From contig ML976983.1 in NCBI GenBank assembly GCA_010015675.1, forward strand, positions 242,015 to 306,014: a stretch of 64,000 nt of DNA, written 5' to 3'. The position numbers and the translations under genes were made by a program. The DNA comes from Byssothecium circinans (lineage: Eukaryota > Ascomycota > Dothideomycetes > Pleosporales > Massarinaceae). Shown in pieces: positions 22,489-33,994 of the stretch (its first letter is position 1; each line of letters begins with the position of its first letter). The notes under the pieces were generated by a model, which did not search any database, was not told where the DNA came from, and worked only from the letters and a program-made list of their open reading frames with translations.

Positions 22489-24015
22489 CTTGCACGTGTG
22501 TTTGGAGGTGTTGGTAGGGATGTAGGGATGTTTCTGGTCTCTATCTGGCATGGTGGGCTTTGGGTTGGCGGGGGGTTGGGCGGCGTTCGTGGGTGGCGGT
22601 ATGTATGGAGGGATGAGAGGGATTGGGGAATGGAGGGATGTAGGTGAGGTGTATTACTGGTTAGCTATTTTATATCTTCTTTGTGTGAGAGTGAGAGAGA
22701 TGCAAAGATACTTGTTCCTTGGTTAAATTGGCTGAGCACCTTGGGGACAAACAACAGTGGTATCTCAGCAATGGTGGAGAGAGAAAGAGGGAGGTGTTGG
22801 ATAAAAGTGTGCGATGCGTATCTGCCTTTAGACGAAATCTTTCGCACTGAGTGTTAAAATACTGCCCAAAGCATCACCCTTGGGGAAATGCTCTTCTCTT
22901 GGGATTCAAATGATGGCCCTGTTTCGATGCCTATGCGTCGCCGGGTTGGAGAGGTAGCAGATCTTCCCTCTCGCTGAATTGGACTAATCCGTCCTGGAGC
23001 CTGTGCTTCTCTCTTCGAGGGCATTGTGAATCTAACCTTATGTATCCCTACCTCGACGTATTCAAGGTGGATTGCCGGCATTGGTCTTTGCGTAGGGGGT
23101 AGGTGGTGTCTACAAATAAGAAGGCCGAAGAAGGTCGTGAGGTCAGCATGAAGAGAAATCAACGGTTCGCCTGGACGAACCTCAGCTCGATGAAGGAAGT
23201 AAAGATTGCGAAGACCCAGCCAACAATGCGAACAAATCACAATCACCCCTACATCTCGGGTCCGCACATTCCTGCGAAACCCACTCCGTTAGAACGGCCC
23301 TTCTCACAGTAGGATTCTTTGCCGCACCAGCCAACGTGACTCTGTCAATCGATTCCTGCAGAAATTGCAGTGCGGAATAATCGTGGGTATCAGAGTGTAG
23401 TTGCCAAGGTTTGGGACGGTGTCACAGTGGGCCGTTGAAAGATTAAGCTTCGACCAGCAGGCTACCCCTGCTTGGCGAGGAGAGCTGACAGTGGGTTTGA
23501 GACGCTTGAATATACTTCAATGAAGGGAGTTTTAGAATGTGAAGCAGAATCGTTCGGCCGTTGTGAATGCATCCATGGCTAGAACTTCTAGGTCTTCCGG
23601 AAGCGCAGTGTAACCGTCGAGCCGTGTTTGCCAGGCGGGAATCATATGCTACGGTAAACGGCCTTATTGTGCGCCTGCAGGATGTTAACTGTCAAACACA
23701 CGTGGGTTGAACAAGAAATATCTTTTGCGAGGAAAGATGGTTCGGAGGCAAAGTGAGGTGGATGTGATACTGTCACATCCGTCACCATTGCACCCGCGAG
23801 ACGAGACGGAACTAGGTGAGCAATAAAGCCCTGGATAGGCCGAAATCGAAAGCCGGTAGGGGAGACTAAGTAGATAGATAGAAGCCGCCTTTTTAGATGC
23901 ACGCAATACAGCGGACATTGTTTTGGATAGGATGGAGTGCCGCACTTGATGTCGTGTCCTTCGTCGTACTCTGGCGCACCCCTTCCGCATCCTTTCGGTG
24001 TCGCTGGTGTTTATT

Positions 24016-25005
24016 ATGTCTTTGAGGTTGTTTGAACAGCGAGCGACTATGTTTCCGCCCTCTTGCAGCAGCGTCTTATCGAGCGACTCTAGTGTCTGGA
24101 GTCATGGAAGTTGCAAGTCAACGATTGCGTCGTCCTTGTCTTCGTGCTATGAAGATAAGAAGATTGCTTTCCACAACGCGAGCAGCGACTCGTCCGCTGC
24201 TTCGTACTGTATCGAACTCGACGATCTCCCAGCATATACACCGTCACTCAACGGACAGGGTACCGGGAAGCTTACGCTCGACGCAACAACTTCGGCAAAG
24301 TCGAAGTGCGATTTGGAAGCTGGATGTGACAAGGGATATTGTGAAAGGGGAAGGAGGCCCAGTATCTGGAAAAGAGCATCGTCATGGTCGAAGTCTTGGA
24401 TGGGCGAGAGGGAAATAAATCTAGACGGCAAAATCGATCCTTTGAGCAGCACGTCTGAGCTGGTCAACTACGACGGGGGGAAAGTGCCGGCGGCCCGTCT
24501 CGATGCACCCAGACCCAGATGGCCTCGAGTGCCAGAAACTATCGTCTGCACATTCGAAGTCGGTGACCAAAGCTACATCCGTGAGTTGGATTATGGTGCA
24601 TTCCGGAAGTGGGGCGCTTTCGCCGAGTTTTTGGAGGCTCTGGAGGATGCTTTTGGCACACCATGCATGCAGCTCTGGGACGTTCGAGAAGAGATGGATA
24701 TTATGGCTGGGGACTGGGAAGCACGTGTTCGACCTGGCTGGGTCATCATCGTTGTATGCGGGGAGCCCTGGTCAGCGTCTATAGAAGATATAGAGACAGA
24801 GATTGAGAGTGATGGGGAAGAATGTGGAGAGTCGGCAAGAGGGTTCGAAAGTAAAATGTGGTGGTTCACTGGGTGGAGACGGAAGGTGGAGAGGAAGAGG
24901 GATGACTTTGTGAGAGGGGACCGAGCATGGATTGTAGGGGCTATTGGCATGGCGGGCGTCATTGCGGCCTTTTGTATCGTGCTGTATGCCTTCGAGGGCT
25001 TATGA
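24016..25005 (+). CDS. Ubiquitin-like-fold protein with C-terminal membrane anchor
   Basis: Intronless, 329 aa from the first true ATG at 24016 (the triplet six codons upstream is GTG). Residues 1-165 are Ser-rich and disordered. About 175-250 resemble the fungal ubiquitin-like domain found at the end of STAND/NACHT-neighbour proteins: TIVCTFEVGDQSYIRELDY, then AFAEFLEALEDAFG and WEARVRPGWVIIVVCG. After a charged linker, a single hydrophobic segment (about 304-326, VGAIGMAGVIAAFCIVLYAF) ends the protein, suggesting tail anchoring. Function unknown. Neighbours are unrelated. Confidence 0.65.
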   Translation: MSLRLFEQRATMFPPSCSSVLSSDSSVWSHGSCKSTIASSLSSCYEDKKIAFHNASSDSSAASYCIELDDLPAYTPSLNGQGTGKLTLDATTSAKSKCDLEAGCDKGYCERGRRPSIWKRASSWSKSWMGEREINLDGKIDPLSSTSELVNYDGGKVPAARLDAPRPRWPRVPETIVCTFEVGDQSYIRELDYGAFRKWGAFAEFLEALEDAFGTPCMQLWDVREEMDIMAGDWEARVRPGWVIIVVCGEPWSASIEDIETEIESDGEECGESARGFESKMWWFTGWRRKVERKRDDFVRGDRAWIVGAIGMAGVIAAFCIVLYAFEGL

Positions 25006-25359
25006 AGATGAGGGGAGAGGAGATGAAGATGGATGATTAATCCTGATACAGGGCCTGCACGGGCCAAGAGTGGCGCCGGTGCCAGGGAAACGCCAACGCG
25101 ACCAATGTTTGTGGCTTGCCAAGACAATGACGATCACCCAGAGTCTCCCAGACGTTGGTTTCGTCCCATTTTTGCAGTCCCACAGTCCAATCTACACTCA
25201 CGCTGCGTATACATTGTTACGAGAAGTTCCTTCTCCTCCCGCCGTTGCCGGCTCGTTCCACACCATTCCGCATTCCGCGACTGCATTCCGCATGCCATAA
25301 CCTTCCCTCTGTACAACCGCCGGGGACCTCACAGAGTCAGAACCGAATCGAACCAGAAA
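25006..25359. other. Intergenic 0.35 kb
   Basis: An in-frame open stretch (from 25033) precedes the next gene, but its composition is leader-like and its first triplet is not ATG. CATTCCGC repeats near 25261-25290 (three copies). Confidence 0.45.
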
Positions 25360-27804
25360 ATGCTGGGCTTCCGCCCACTGCAAGTGGCCAAGCGGAAGCT
25401 GCACTCGTACAACCAAGTCCCCGTCCACGATGTCGAGGACGCCGACTGCAGCGAGAAAGCCTACGAGAGTGACGAGAGCAGCAGCTACCCGTCCTCTTCC
25501 ACATCATCCCCCTACTCCTCACGGGTCTCCTCGGATGCACATACTGTGCCAATTCTACACAAACGAAACCCCTCCAAGTCGACGGTGCGGGCCTACACCT
25601 ACCGCGACTGGCGGCGGTTTACGCGATACTTTGGGCTGGCGATAGGAAGTGTTCTGCTGTTATTCATATATTTTCTGCTCAGTCGGAGCTGGGAGTCGAT
25701 ACGCTATGCGGAACTGGGGCTGCACAAATCGCCTGCTCCGCCGCCCGTTTGGGAGAGCTTTCCTTTTCTGAAGAGATACCACGGTGGCATACGCACGCTA
25801 AAGAGCCGGGAAAAGAACAAGCCTGAATATCCCACCAAGGAGGATATAGACCCGGAGATGCCGGCCGCCGGGGAGATGAAGAAAGAAGCGCCCAAGGAAA
25901 AGAGGATGGAGGGCGGGAAGTTGCCCGACTCGGTGCCGTTCAATCCATACCCGGACTACCAGAGTTTGAGCTATGTCGACAAGTACGGGCCGGTGGAAAC
26001 ATGCTATTTAGATGCAAACGATACCATCACGATTCCCTCGCTGCGAGCATACGAGGGCGTTGCAGATGGAATACCGGAGAATGTCATGGGATCTTACGAA
26101 CTATTCGGTCTGCGCAACGACGTCTGCTTTGAACGGTTTGGTCGATTGGGCCCGTACGGTATGGGTTACTCCAAGAGGCGCGGAGGCAATGGCGCTGCCA
26201 TGGAAGGTGATCGTGAAGGCATTGAGGCCGTCTGGCAGAAGACCGGCGAAATCGACTACCGAGAAGTGAAATGGGGCGAGGCTCTGAATCGCTGCTTGGA
26301 TAAGAATGCCGGCCGTTTTAAGCCGCTCTCGCAAGGCCGCAACAACTTCTTCCAAACCATGTCTACGAAGGGCCCGTCTGCTGAAGTGCGAGAAGCCAAC
26401 AAAGTCGAGAAGCGCGACACCAACGGCACAGTGCGCGAGCAACCGAAGGCGGCGCACAATACTCTTCTTCCTCGGACAGCCGTTCTCATTAGGACATGGT
26501 GGGACTACGAGTACGACGATGAAGACATCATGTACTTGCGAGCTCTCATCTCGGAGCTGAGTCTTGCATCCGGTGCTGAGTACCAGGTACACTTCTTGAT
26601 CCACGTTAAGGACGACAACAAACAGATCTGGGCCGACGAGAACGTTTATCAGGAGGTGCTCGACAAAGCGCTGCCTGCAGAATTCGCTGGAATGGGTACG
26701 CTATGGTCTGAAAGGCAAATGGGCCTCATCTACGGCGGCTTGGAAGAGTCCATGTACCGCAACCTGCCCGTTCATGGCGCTTACCGCTCGGCATATATGC
26801 CCGTCACCTACTTCGCCCACCAGCATCCCGAGTTCGACTTCTTCTGGCACTGGGAGATGGACGTCAGATACACAGGCCACTACTACCACCTCTTCAAGCA
26901 GATTGGCGAATGGGCCGACAAGCAGCCACGCAAGGGTCTGTGGGAGCGCAACTCACGATTCTACGTTCCCCACGTCCACGGCCCATGGGAAGACTTCACC
27001 CACATGGTGCGCGTGCAAACCGAGCACGGCACCAACAGCAAAGCCAACGCCTGGTCATCGCATCTCCCACCAAACCCGCACATGCCCGAACCCGAAACCC
27101 GCAAGCCTGAGAAACCCATCTGGGGCCCCGTGCTCCCAGACGACTACCCCGACATTGAAATCGACGAAGCCGTCAAGCCCAAAACCACCATGCTCGAAGA
27201 CAAGAATGTGTGGGGTGTCGGCGAACCCGCCGACCTCATCGTCCTGAACCCGCTCTTCGACCCCGAACACACCAACTGGATCCTCGCCGAAGACGTCACA
27301 GGCTACAACACCACACGCGGCCTCCCCCCACGCCGCACCGCCATCAACACCTCGGGCCGCCTCTCCCGCCGCCTCCTCGAAACCATGCACCGCGAACAGT
27401 CCCACTTCCGCCACACCATGTTCTCCGAAATGTGGCCCGCGACCGCCGCCCTGCACCACGGCCTCAAAGCCGTCTACGCGCCGCACCCCGTCTTCATCGA
27501 CCGTAAATGGCCCGTCCAGTACCTCGCCGCCATCTTCAACAACGGGCGCAACGGCGCCAGCGGCGGCGCTAGACTGTCGGTGTTTTCCGACGATCGGCAG
27601 CACAATTTCCTGGGGACTACTTGGTATTACCATGCTGGCTTCGCGCCCAACCTGTGGAAGCGCTGGTTGGGGTATAAAGTCGATAATGACGGGGGTGAGG
27701 AGGAGGAGTTGGCGGGGGAGGGGAGGATGTGTCTGCCCGCTATGCTGTTGCATCCTGTTAAGCAGGTGGATTTGGTGCAGGAGAAGATGGACCAAGGGGG
27801 TTGA
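25360..27804 (+). CDS. DUF3405 type II membrane protein, glycosyltransferase-like
   Basis: Intronless, 814 aa from MLGFRPLQVAKRK; upstream in-frame codons are open but leader-like. A ~90-residue cytosolic Ser-rich tail precedes one transmembrane helix (about 90-108, YFGLAIGSVLLLFIYFLLS), then a stem and a large luminal domain. The luminal part carries DUF3405 landmarks: TAVLIRTWWDYEYDDEDIMYLRALISEL-like start, YRSAYMPVTYFAHQHPE, FDFFWHWEMDVRYTGHYYHL and a C-terminal FSEMWPATAALHHGLKAVY with HNFLGTTWYYHAGFAPNLW. The EMD triplet is a plausible metal/nucleotide-sugar site. Topology fits a Golgi enzyme acting on glycans (inference). The family's reaction is not established. Confidence 0.88.
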   Translation: MLGFRPLQVAKRKLHSYNQVPVHDVEDADCSEKAYESDESSSYPSSSTSSPYSSRVSSDAHTVPILHKRNPSKSTVRAYTYRDWRRFTRYFGLAIGSVLLLFIYFLLSRSWESIRYAELGLHKSPAPPPVWESFPFLKRYHGGIRTLKSREKNKPEYPTKEDIDPEMPAAGEMKKEAPKEKRMEGGKLPDSVPFNPYPDYQSLSYVDKYGPVETCYLDANDTITIPSLRAYEGVADGIPENVMGSYELFGLRNDVCFERFGRLGPYGMGYSKRRGGNGAAMEGDREGIEAVWQKTGEIDYREVKWGEALNRCLDKNAGRFKPLSQGRNNFFQTMSTKGPSAEVREANKVEKRDTNGTVREQPKAAHNTLLPRTAVLIRTWWDYEYDDEDIMYLRALISELSLASGAEYQVHFLIHVKDDNKQIWADENVYQEVLDKALPAEFAGMGTLWSERQMGLIYGGLEESMYRNLPVHGAYRSAYMPVTYFAHQHPEFDFFWHWEMDVRYTGHYYHLFKQIGEWADKQPRKGLWERNSRFYVPHVHGPWEDFTHMVRVQTEHGTNSKANAWSSHLPPNPHMPEPETRKPEKPIWGPVLPDDYPDIEIDEAVKPKTTMLEDKNVWGVGEPADLIVLNPLFDPEHTNWILAEDVTGYNTTRGLPPRRTAINTSGRLSRRLLETMHREQSHFRHTMFSEMWPATAALHHGLKAVYAPHPVFIDRKWPVQYLAAIFNNGRNGASGGARLSVFSDDRQHNFLGTTWYYHAGFAPNLWKRWLGYKVDNDGGEEEELAGEGRMCLPAMLLHPVKQVDLVQEKMDQGG

Positions 27805-28521
27805 GGGGGGTGTGATTGGGGTCTGCTGTGCATGTTGTTTTTGTGTTGATGTTTTATGGTGCGTGATGATGGGTATGATGGGATGGGATGGGCTTGGTAC
27901 AGAGCATGAAGAAGGAAAATCACGACAGGACTTTTTGGTCGGCGTTTGGCATTTGGGTATGGTACGGCATGGTATGGTCTATATATGAAGGCAAGGCTTC
28001 TTCATCTTCCTTCTTTTTGTTTTTCTCTCTGCGGCAGCATTGTTGGAAGCGCATTTTGCATGGCGATGAAGTTGTATGATGATTGTTAGTGGTTGGCATA
28101 CATCCGTTTGTGCTTGATGACGCGCCGTGCAGCACGGAGCATCTTTGTGGCGCTTTTTGTTTACAATTAACACGTATGTGCGTATGTATGCTTGGAGGTA
28201 TGTGGATAGGATGAGATGAGATGGGATGAGCGAATTAAAGCGTGTTCTCGTATTCAAGGAGAAGGAGTTTCTACTTGTTCACTGTGGGAGTGTGTGAGGT
28301 GTGTTGCGAGGAGTTTTCTCTCCTTGTCTGGTAGATGAGTCTGTTTACGAACAGGGATATATACTTTGCCGGCTTAAAAGCAGTAGCAGCAGCAGCAGAA
28401 AAAGAAGAAGAACAAGTACAAATAAAAGAAAATCGGGGTATACCTCTCCAATCCACAATCCAGAATCCACAATCCCAATAACCCTCCAGAAAAAAAAACC
28501 CACCCCTAAAACCACCCACAA
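27805..28521. other. Convergent 3' intergenic region
   Basis: 0.7 kb between the tails of the DUF3405 and ferric-reductase genes. A GATGG/GGGAT-rich stretch is present at 27875-27890; no gene seen. Confidence 0.5.
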
Positions 28522-30682
28522 TTAGCCCAGCCGATCATCCCAAAAACACGCCACATCCCCACCCTCGTCGCCCCTCCAAACCCCCGCAGCAGAATTCCTC
28601 CCCGCAACCACCCTCCGAATCTCCGTCCCCAGCGCCGCAGGCCCCGACCCAACAACCTGCGTCCGCCCCCTCACCACCGTCTCCGTCAGGAAAGCGTCGA
28701 CCATGTTTTCCACCTGCGGTCGCGAGTGGTCGAGGTACGTGATGCTGAAGTTTGGGTGCGGCGCGATGAGGGCGCGGACTTCGCGGGAGTGTGTGGGGGC
28801 GGAGGTGGTTGAGGCGGAGGAGGAGGCAGAGGAGGAGGAAGTTGCGAAGTCTTTTTCCGTGGCAGCGGCGGCGGAGGAGGAGGAGGGGAAAGTGGAGGGG
28901 AGGTGGACGTGGGTGCGTGTTTCGGGGGCGCGGGTGATGAAGATGCGGATGCGGAAGGATTTCCCTGCTGCGGGGGGTGTGGTAGGGCGGATAGTGATTT
29001 TCTCTGCTGGGGATTTGGCGGTGTCGGCGTTGATGTCGAAGTCTTCGGCCGAGGAGGAGGATGAGGTGGAAGAGGGAGAGGGCGTTGAGTCGAGATGGCG
29101 GCGGAGAGCGGCGATTTCGGGGCCGAGCCAGGCGAGGTTCTCAATGTGCCGGATTATCCATATCATTTCTATGTTCTGCGCGGCGTGGTAGGGGTCGTTG
29201 AGAGCGGCGGCGATGACAGGGAGGGCGAAGGTGATGCCTGTTCCGCCGGCGATGGCGAGGATGTTACTTGCTTCGTGATCGACGATGGAGCGGCCGTAGG
29301 GGCCTACGAGGATGACTGGCGTTTCGAAGGTACTGCTCCTGTCGACTGATGCGGATTCGGATAAGGCGGCTAGGTTTCCCGTCTCGCCGCTGCGGGAGCG
29401 GATGATGTATGTGTGCATCGGAGGCTCGAAGGCTGTAGGTGGTGTGGAAGCCGGCGTGAAGGGATGCGACTGCCAGATACTAAGTGCTGGGAAGGTGAGG
29501 TAGAAGTGCTGTCCGATCTTCCAGGGTTCGTGGTTATGAACGAAAGATAAGCGGACGACGGTACCTGAGGGATCTTTGAAGACTTCGGCTTTGGATTGGA
29601 TGGCGCGGAAACCGAGGCCTTTGTTTCCGTCTTTGTAGCCCATGTGGATGAGGAACATGCGCAGGAGACGCATTCCGAGATCGATGCCGAGGAGCCCGAG
29701 AGAGGCGATCATCCAGCATGCGAGCTTATCCCAGTGGCCCCAGCACGCGCCCAGGTATAGTCCTGCGACGATGAGATGGCTTTTCTTGAAGAACTCGTAC
29801 CCGGTGAGCTTGATGACGGGTCGTAAGCTGAAGACGAAAAGGAAGCAGATGAAGCCTTGTGCGACGATGCCCCAGATCATGTATGTCTGTCTGATCCAGG
29901 TATTGTAGACCTTCGGTTGAGGCTGATAGAGCTTCCCTTCAATGATGGTCCAGCCGATGGTGTGCAGCATGGACTGAGCGAGGATGATCCGGCCCGTCCA
30001 GCGGTGCAGGAAGTTGAAGTGGAGGTACGGGATTCCGGTCAGGAGACTAAGGATGGAGTCGCGCATCGAGAGAGCAACGGTTAGGGGAGTAAGTGCGTAG
30101 GCAAGGGCGCCGATGCGGTCACTAAAACCACCGAGACCGGTTCGCGTGTTGAATTTGTCGCTGTTCTTGATGGGTGTGATCCAGGTTTTGTAGACGATAC
30201 CAATCAAGCTGGGAGAGTTAGTTGAATTCTTTCACTGTAAGTGGATAGACTTACGAAAAAATGGTTAGGTAAACACATAGCGTAGCAAGAACCAGAATTT
30301 GGAGTCTTGATGTGTTGGGGAACAATCTTGGCAAGCTCTCTGCCAGTGTATACCGTCGAATCGCAGCAGATATCGACCTCTGGCTTCGGTATAAGAACGA
30401 CTGCTTTGCGCCTTCCTCATTTCTGCGACGAGATCGAAATAATCTGGACAAGATGAAGATGAGGAGTATGCCTCCAAACACAGCCCACATAATGAACGTG
30501 TACAGCATCGACACCGTGTGCATCCAGTACACCGCATCTAGATACTCGCATGATCCTTTGTCGTTGGTACATGGTATAACGCGACTTGCGTATCCCCAAT
30601 ATAATTTTACTGCCGTCGCGCTGTGGTGGTCCTGGATATGTTGACGCGCAACAAGCGTGTGGTCGTTGGCGTTGAAAGGCAT
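28522..30682 (-). CDS. Ferric/cupric reductase transmembrane component (FRE family)
   Basis: Exons 30682-30255 and 30208-28522, joined in phase 2 across the 46-bp intron 30209-30254 (GTAAGT…CTAAC…CCCAG); 704 aa from the first true ATG at 30682. Plasma-membrane flavocytochrome that moves electrons from NADPH through FAD and two haems to external Fe3+/Cu2+. The membrane core has paired histidines (HFNFLHRWTGR; MLHTIGW; KKSHLIVAGLYLGACWGHW) on adjacent helices for haem. Then the FAD motif WQSHPFTPAS, the NADPH glycine motif AIAGGTGITFALPV and the C-terminal VVGSGPAALGTEIRR block. Two Ser/Ala-rich inserts (around residues 495-525 and 560-590) lengthen the NADPH domain. Iron-responsive regulation is usual for the family but no GATA element was verified. 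Confidence 0.92.
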
Positions 30683-32048
30683 GATGAAAGAAACGCGGTT
30701 CAACCACAGTGAAGTAAAAAGTTACTGTCAAGGTATATGTTTCCCTTCTAATACGTGCAGCCAGTCGCTGCCTCTTAAATGGCAATATGGAAATAATGAG
30801 CACGTTTCGTTAGACCCGCAGCCAAGAACGGCGCCAAGCGTCCCGTGTAATATCGAACCCGGATTTCGGCCAGAGGATCTATTGTATGTGTACCTAGGTA
30901 GTGTCCAATGGAAGGATTTTGAATTAGGTGCCCAAGACGTGCGATTATCCGCTGTCGAGTGCTTGCGAAATTCATGCTTTATACTGTTACCAGATCGGCG
31001 TAGTAAGTACTGAAAGTAGCGCCGATAGTGGGTCGAGATGCATGAGAAACTTGCTCAAACGCGCGCGTTCAACGTGAGGAACTAATTAGACGACAACATC
31101 TGGACCTTTCTCAAGATCTTTTGGGGCTGCGATTCTTCGATGCGATATTGTCGGCACTGCGGTATGACGTGCCGCTCATCTTTGCATCGCGGTACTTTTT
31201 CTCGGGATTGCTGGGAATGTAAGGCATCCGGCAGTCGAAACAATGCGAACTGTGCTCTACCGTTCCGTACGGGTTGTCTAAACTACGGGTCGATCATATT
31301 CAACGTTGCTATTACCGTAGTTGCCGGTATCCGAATGGTATCTCTTATACCACCGGTATTGATGGAGGACCCAATGTGTGGGCACTCGTTTCGTGCATGT
31401 TCTCATGCACGCCCGCTCTTCATAACCAACAATCAGGTGGAGATTGAAGTTTGGTAATACCCACAGTTTCTCCAAAATTGTTTCTACGTGGTGGGGAGTG
31501 TGGGCTAAGTGAGCGGGTCCGAGGTTTTGCGATTGTGGCGAACATCATGCTTGGGCAATGGGACGCATAAAGGCGTACGCCTAAGGACTTAGTATATGTA
31601 CACCGTGTTTTGGTTCAGAATGGTAAGAGAAGATGTCATGAAGACGCGATGATGAGAGGCTTGTCGGACCGCCGGATCGGATGGAAACGACAACTGCAGA
31701 TTGAGCTATATACTTTACATAAGCGCCAAAACACGTGTCATCACGTGCAATTGTTCACGCCCGGGCGCCCGGGTGACGGAGCGACGAACGTCTTTTCATC
31801 ATAAAAGGCAACGAATCCATCTTCACCTATCAAATCATTATTATCAGAAGCACACTCTTCACCTTAGGTAGACTCCTTGAGCTTTGCGTTTATGGCCCGC
31901 TTAATGTGATAAATGATGCAATAGTACCATGGTAACGCTCAGCTCCGCTGCTACCACCTGTGGGCTGTTATTAGACCGACCAGACTATCGGGCCCAAAAG
32001 GAAACCCCAATACACCCTTGTTCCTTCTTCCGGTCTGTCATCGGCATC
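30683..32048. other. Gene-poor 1.4 kb
   Basis: 5' flank of the ferric reductase, then sequence with no recognised gene. An open frame at 31140-31457 (+) has scattered cysteines only. Promoter-like elements lie at 31732-31805 (annotated separately). Confidence 0.45.
31732..31805 (+). promoter_or_regulatory. Paired E-boxes, GC palindrome and TATA-like element
   Basis: CACGTG at 31732-31737 and 31742-31747, a perfect 14-bp palindrome CCCGGGCGCCCGGG at 31760-31773, and CATAAAAGGC at about 31799. Spacing is promoter-like for + strand transcription, yet no convincing + strand gene follows. E-boxes are bHLH sites in fungi; use here is inferred. Confidence 0.35.
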
Positions 32049-32912
32049 TCAAGCTTCCTCTCCAATGGTATCGTCCTCGAAAGGGCCAAAAATGGACCGG
32101 TACTTGAGCTTCTTACTTCGTACAACATCTTCTGTACCCGTCGTCGCGATCCCATCGCTATTTGCCTGTCCCCATTCCTCTTCTCTAATGTCTGGGTCAG
32201 GCTTGAATCCACATCATGGACTTTTGTCTCTTCTACCATGCTTGGCTCGTCTTACTCTGTTTCGTCACCTCTTCCAGTAACTGCTTTCTCCACTACTATA
32301 TCAGTCTCCACTATATTCATATCCCTGCTGTTACTCCGCGTAGGCTTTGCTTGCGTCTCTCCTTGTATCTCCGTCTGTACCTTCGCCACATCGACTACTT
32401 CCTTGTTCACTTCTCTATCAATTCCGCAGCAGTGCCTTCGTCTACCTCCTCATCGGTATTCTTCCACTTTCCTTCAATTTTGGTTGACGTTCACTATTCA
32501 AAAGCAATGCCTCTTCTGCTCTCTTTGTATCCCTCAACCTCTTGACCAGGCGACCCACTGCAGAACTCTTCGTCCCGTCAAACTCTTCAATGACCCCATC
32601 ATGTGCATGGTCGTTCACTTGTTGCAGCAATTTCTGCAGAATTCCATTATATTCGACCTTGTCAAGCTGAAAATATTGCGTTGAGATTGCCCATTCAATA
32701 CCGGCGCAGTATCTTACCGTGGGGCTGCCATTTTTGGGAATCGAAAGTGGAGGCCAGGCGGGCGATGGAGGAGAAGGTGAGGCAGGAAAGGAAGATAAGA
32801 GGCTTGGTAGGCCTTTTAGAGATGTTCTTGGGTGCTTTTGATGTTCGACGCTGTCCGACGGGTCGGTGTGGTTGGAGCGTGGTTTTGATGAGACGCGGAT
32901 GATTGCTCGCAT
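32049..32912 (-). pseudogene. Hypothetical acidic protein gene, probably frameshifted
   Basis: Purine-rich minus strand with three protein-like open blocks in different frames. Block 1 (32912-~32490): start ATG at 32912, containing YFQLDKVEYNGILQKLL and VGRLVKRLRDTKRAEEALLLNSE. Block 2 (~32500-32415): EGKWKNTDEEVDEGTAAELIEK. Block 3 (~32420-32256): EVNKEVVDVAKVQTE onward; it joins cleanly to a last exon (32184-32049, EEEWGQANSDG… KLKYRSIFGPFEDDTIGEEA) through a 71-bp GTAAGA…CTGAC…TTAG intron, 32185-32255. No usable introns link blocks 1-2 or 2-3, so two small indels are more likely. No domain recognised. The antisense 251-aa frame at 31929-32684 is Ser/Leu/Phe-rich and less protein-like. Could instead be an intact gene with unusual splicing. 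Confidence 0.4.
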
Positions 32913-33133
32913 GGTGGACTGTGGAAGTAGCCTGAGTGACGATGGACAGTTGTGAGCAGTTGGTTTGGTCCTCTATTTGTTAATACTTAGCAGTTTGCTG
33001 ATAGAATTCGAGAACATTCCTGTCATTAATCGTCGCCATGCAAACAGAATGAATGATCGAGCATCTTCGTGAGTGGTCCGAACAAATGCCGCCTATCCCA
33101 ACTTTTCGACGCTGAAGTTGATCAAGCTAATGT

Positions 33134-33994
33134 CTATAGTCTCGCGTACCGCTTAGCACTCTGGACACTCCGGTCTCCTACATCCACTCCATCGAATCCA
33201 AACCCAATAATCTGATCTTGTACCTGCTGTAATCCATCTTCTAAGCACTCTACATCCGTTCCGCCCCTCTCTTTCAAACACCTAACAAGCGCAATCCCAC
33301 CCCTCAAATGCTTCAACAACCATGCAAACCTCCCCAGCAAGAACTCCACATTCATAAAAACCACACTGCAAAACACAGCGAGCCAGACGCCGTTTCTCGA
33401 CCCTTCGAGTTCGAGCCGTTGGTTCAAACACAAGATTGCTAAATTATACTGCTGCAGAGCAAACGTTTGCGGCGAAACTTGTTCAGCCGAAAAAGACAGA
33501 ACGGAGAGAGAGGGCCAGAAGTCGAGGTTTGATGGTCCGTAATGCGATAGACATATAGCACTGATGGCGAGTCCGGCGTGATAGACGCTTGGTTCGTGGT
33601 ACGCGGTACGCAGGATAAGATGTTCCCATTGCGGGTCAGAAAACAAGAGGGAGAAATCCTTTGCGCATATGTGATGGAAGTAAGTGTACAAGCGCGTTTC
33701 TAATGGTGCGGATTTTCTCATGTGGGACGGGAGGGTTGTGAGCGAGTTGGAAGGATGTGGTATTGGCCGTGGCTGTGGTTTGCATGTGGTCGAAGGGGAG
33801 GGGTCGAAGTCACAAGTCCAGCCAGCAGACTTGCATGGAGAGCAGGATGGTCGGACTTCGTCGCATTTCTTTCTTCGTGTCCTGTGGTATTGTGTTAGTT
33901 TGAGGTCCCGGACTTGACCGGGCTTGAGGTGTCGTCTGATTGGGTAGCGCGTAACCTACTTGCAGGTTTGACACCCACTCTTCACTTTATTCAT
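33134..33994 (-). CDS. Zn(II)2Cys6 transcription factor, short
   Basis: Exon 1 33994-33960 and exon 2 33881-33134 joined over a 78-bp intron (GTAGGT…ACTAAC…CACAG) that splits the zinc cluster; 260 aa. The spliced N-terminus gives CQTCKTRRKKCDEVRPSC then SPCKSAGWTC, a complete C-x2-C-x6-C-x6-C-x2-C-x6-C binuclear cluster. The rest resembles the start of the fungal regulator middle homology region (YTYFHHICAKDFSLLF, then VYHAGLAISAICLSHYG and QQYNLAILCLNQRL). It ends about 100-200 residues short of typical family members, so activation or effector regions may be lost. It is divergent from the epoxide hydrolase gene 454 bp away and may regulate it (inference). Confidence 0.8.

Larger units (their letters stand above)
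21083..24015. other. Gene-poor 2.9 kb with microsatellites
   Basis: Begins with the MET6 3' flank. Contains (ATGG)n at 21797-21822, (CCAA)n at 21839-21856 and (TATG)n at 22459-22488. Short open frames have no family resemblance. No gene supported. Confidence 0.55.

Noticed and set aside
31140..31457. Plus-strand frame with C-x2-C pairs resembling a zinc finger
   Set aside because: Only the first few cysteines have finger-like spacing; the rest is random and no splice extension is seen.
31929..32684. 251-aa plus-strand frame
   Set aside because: Ser/Leu/Phe/Cys-rich reading of a pyrimidine-rich strand; the opposite strand carries more protein-like sequence and a good intron. Kept only as an alternative, despite the promoter-like elements upstream.
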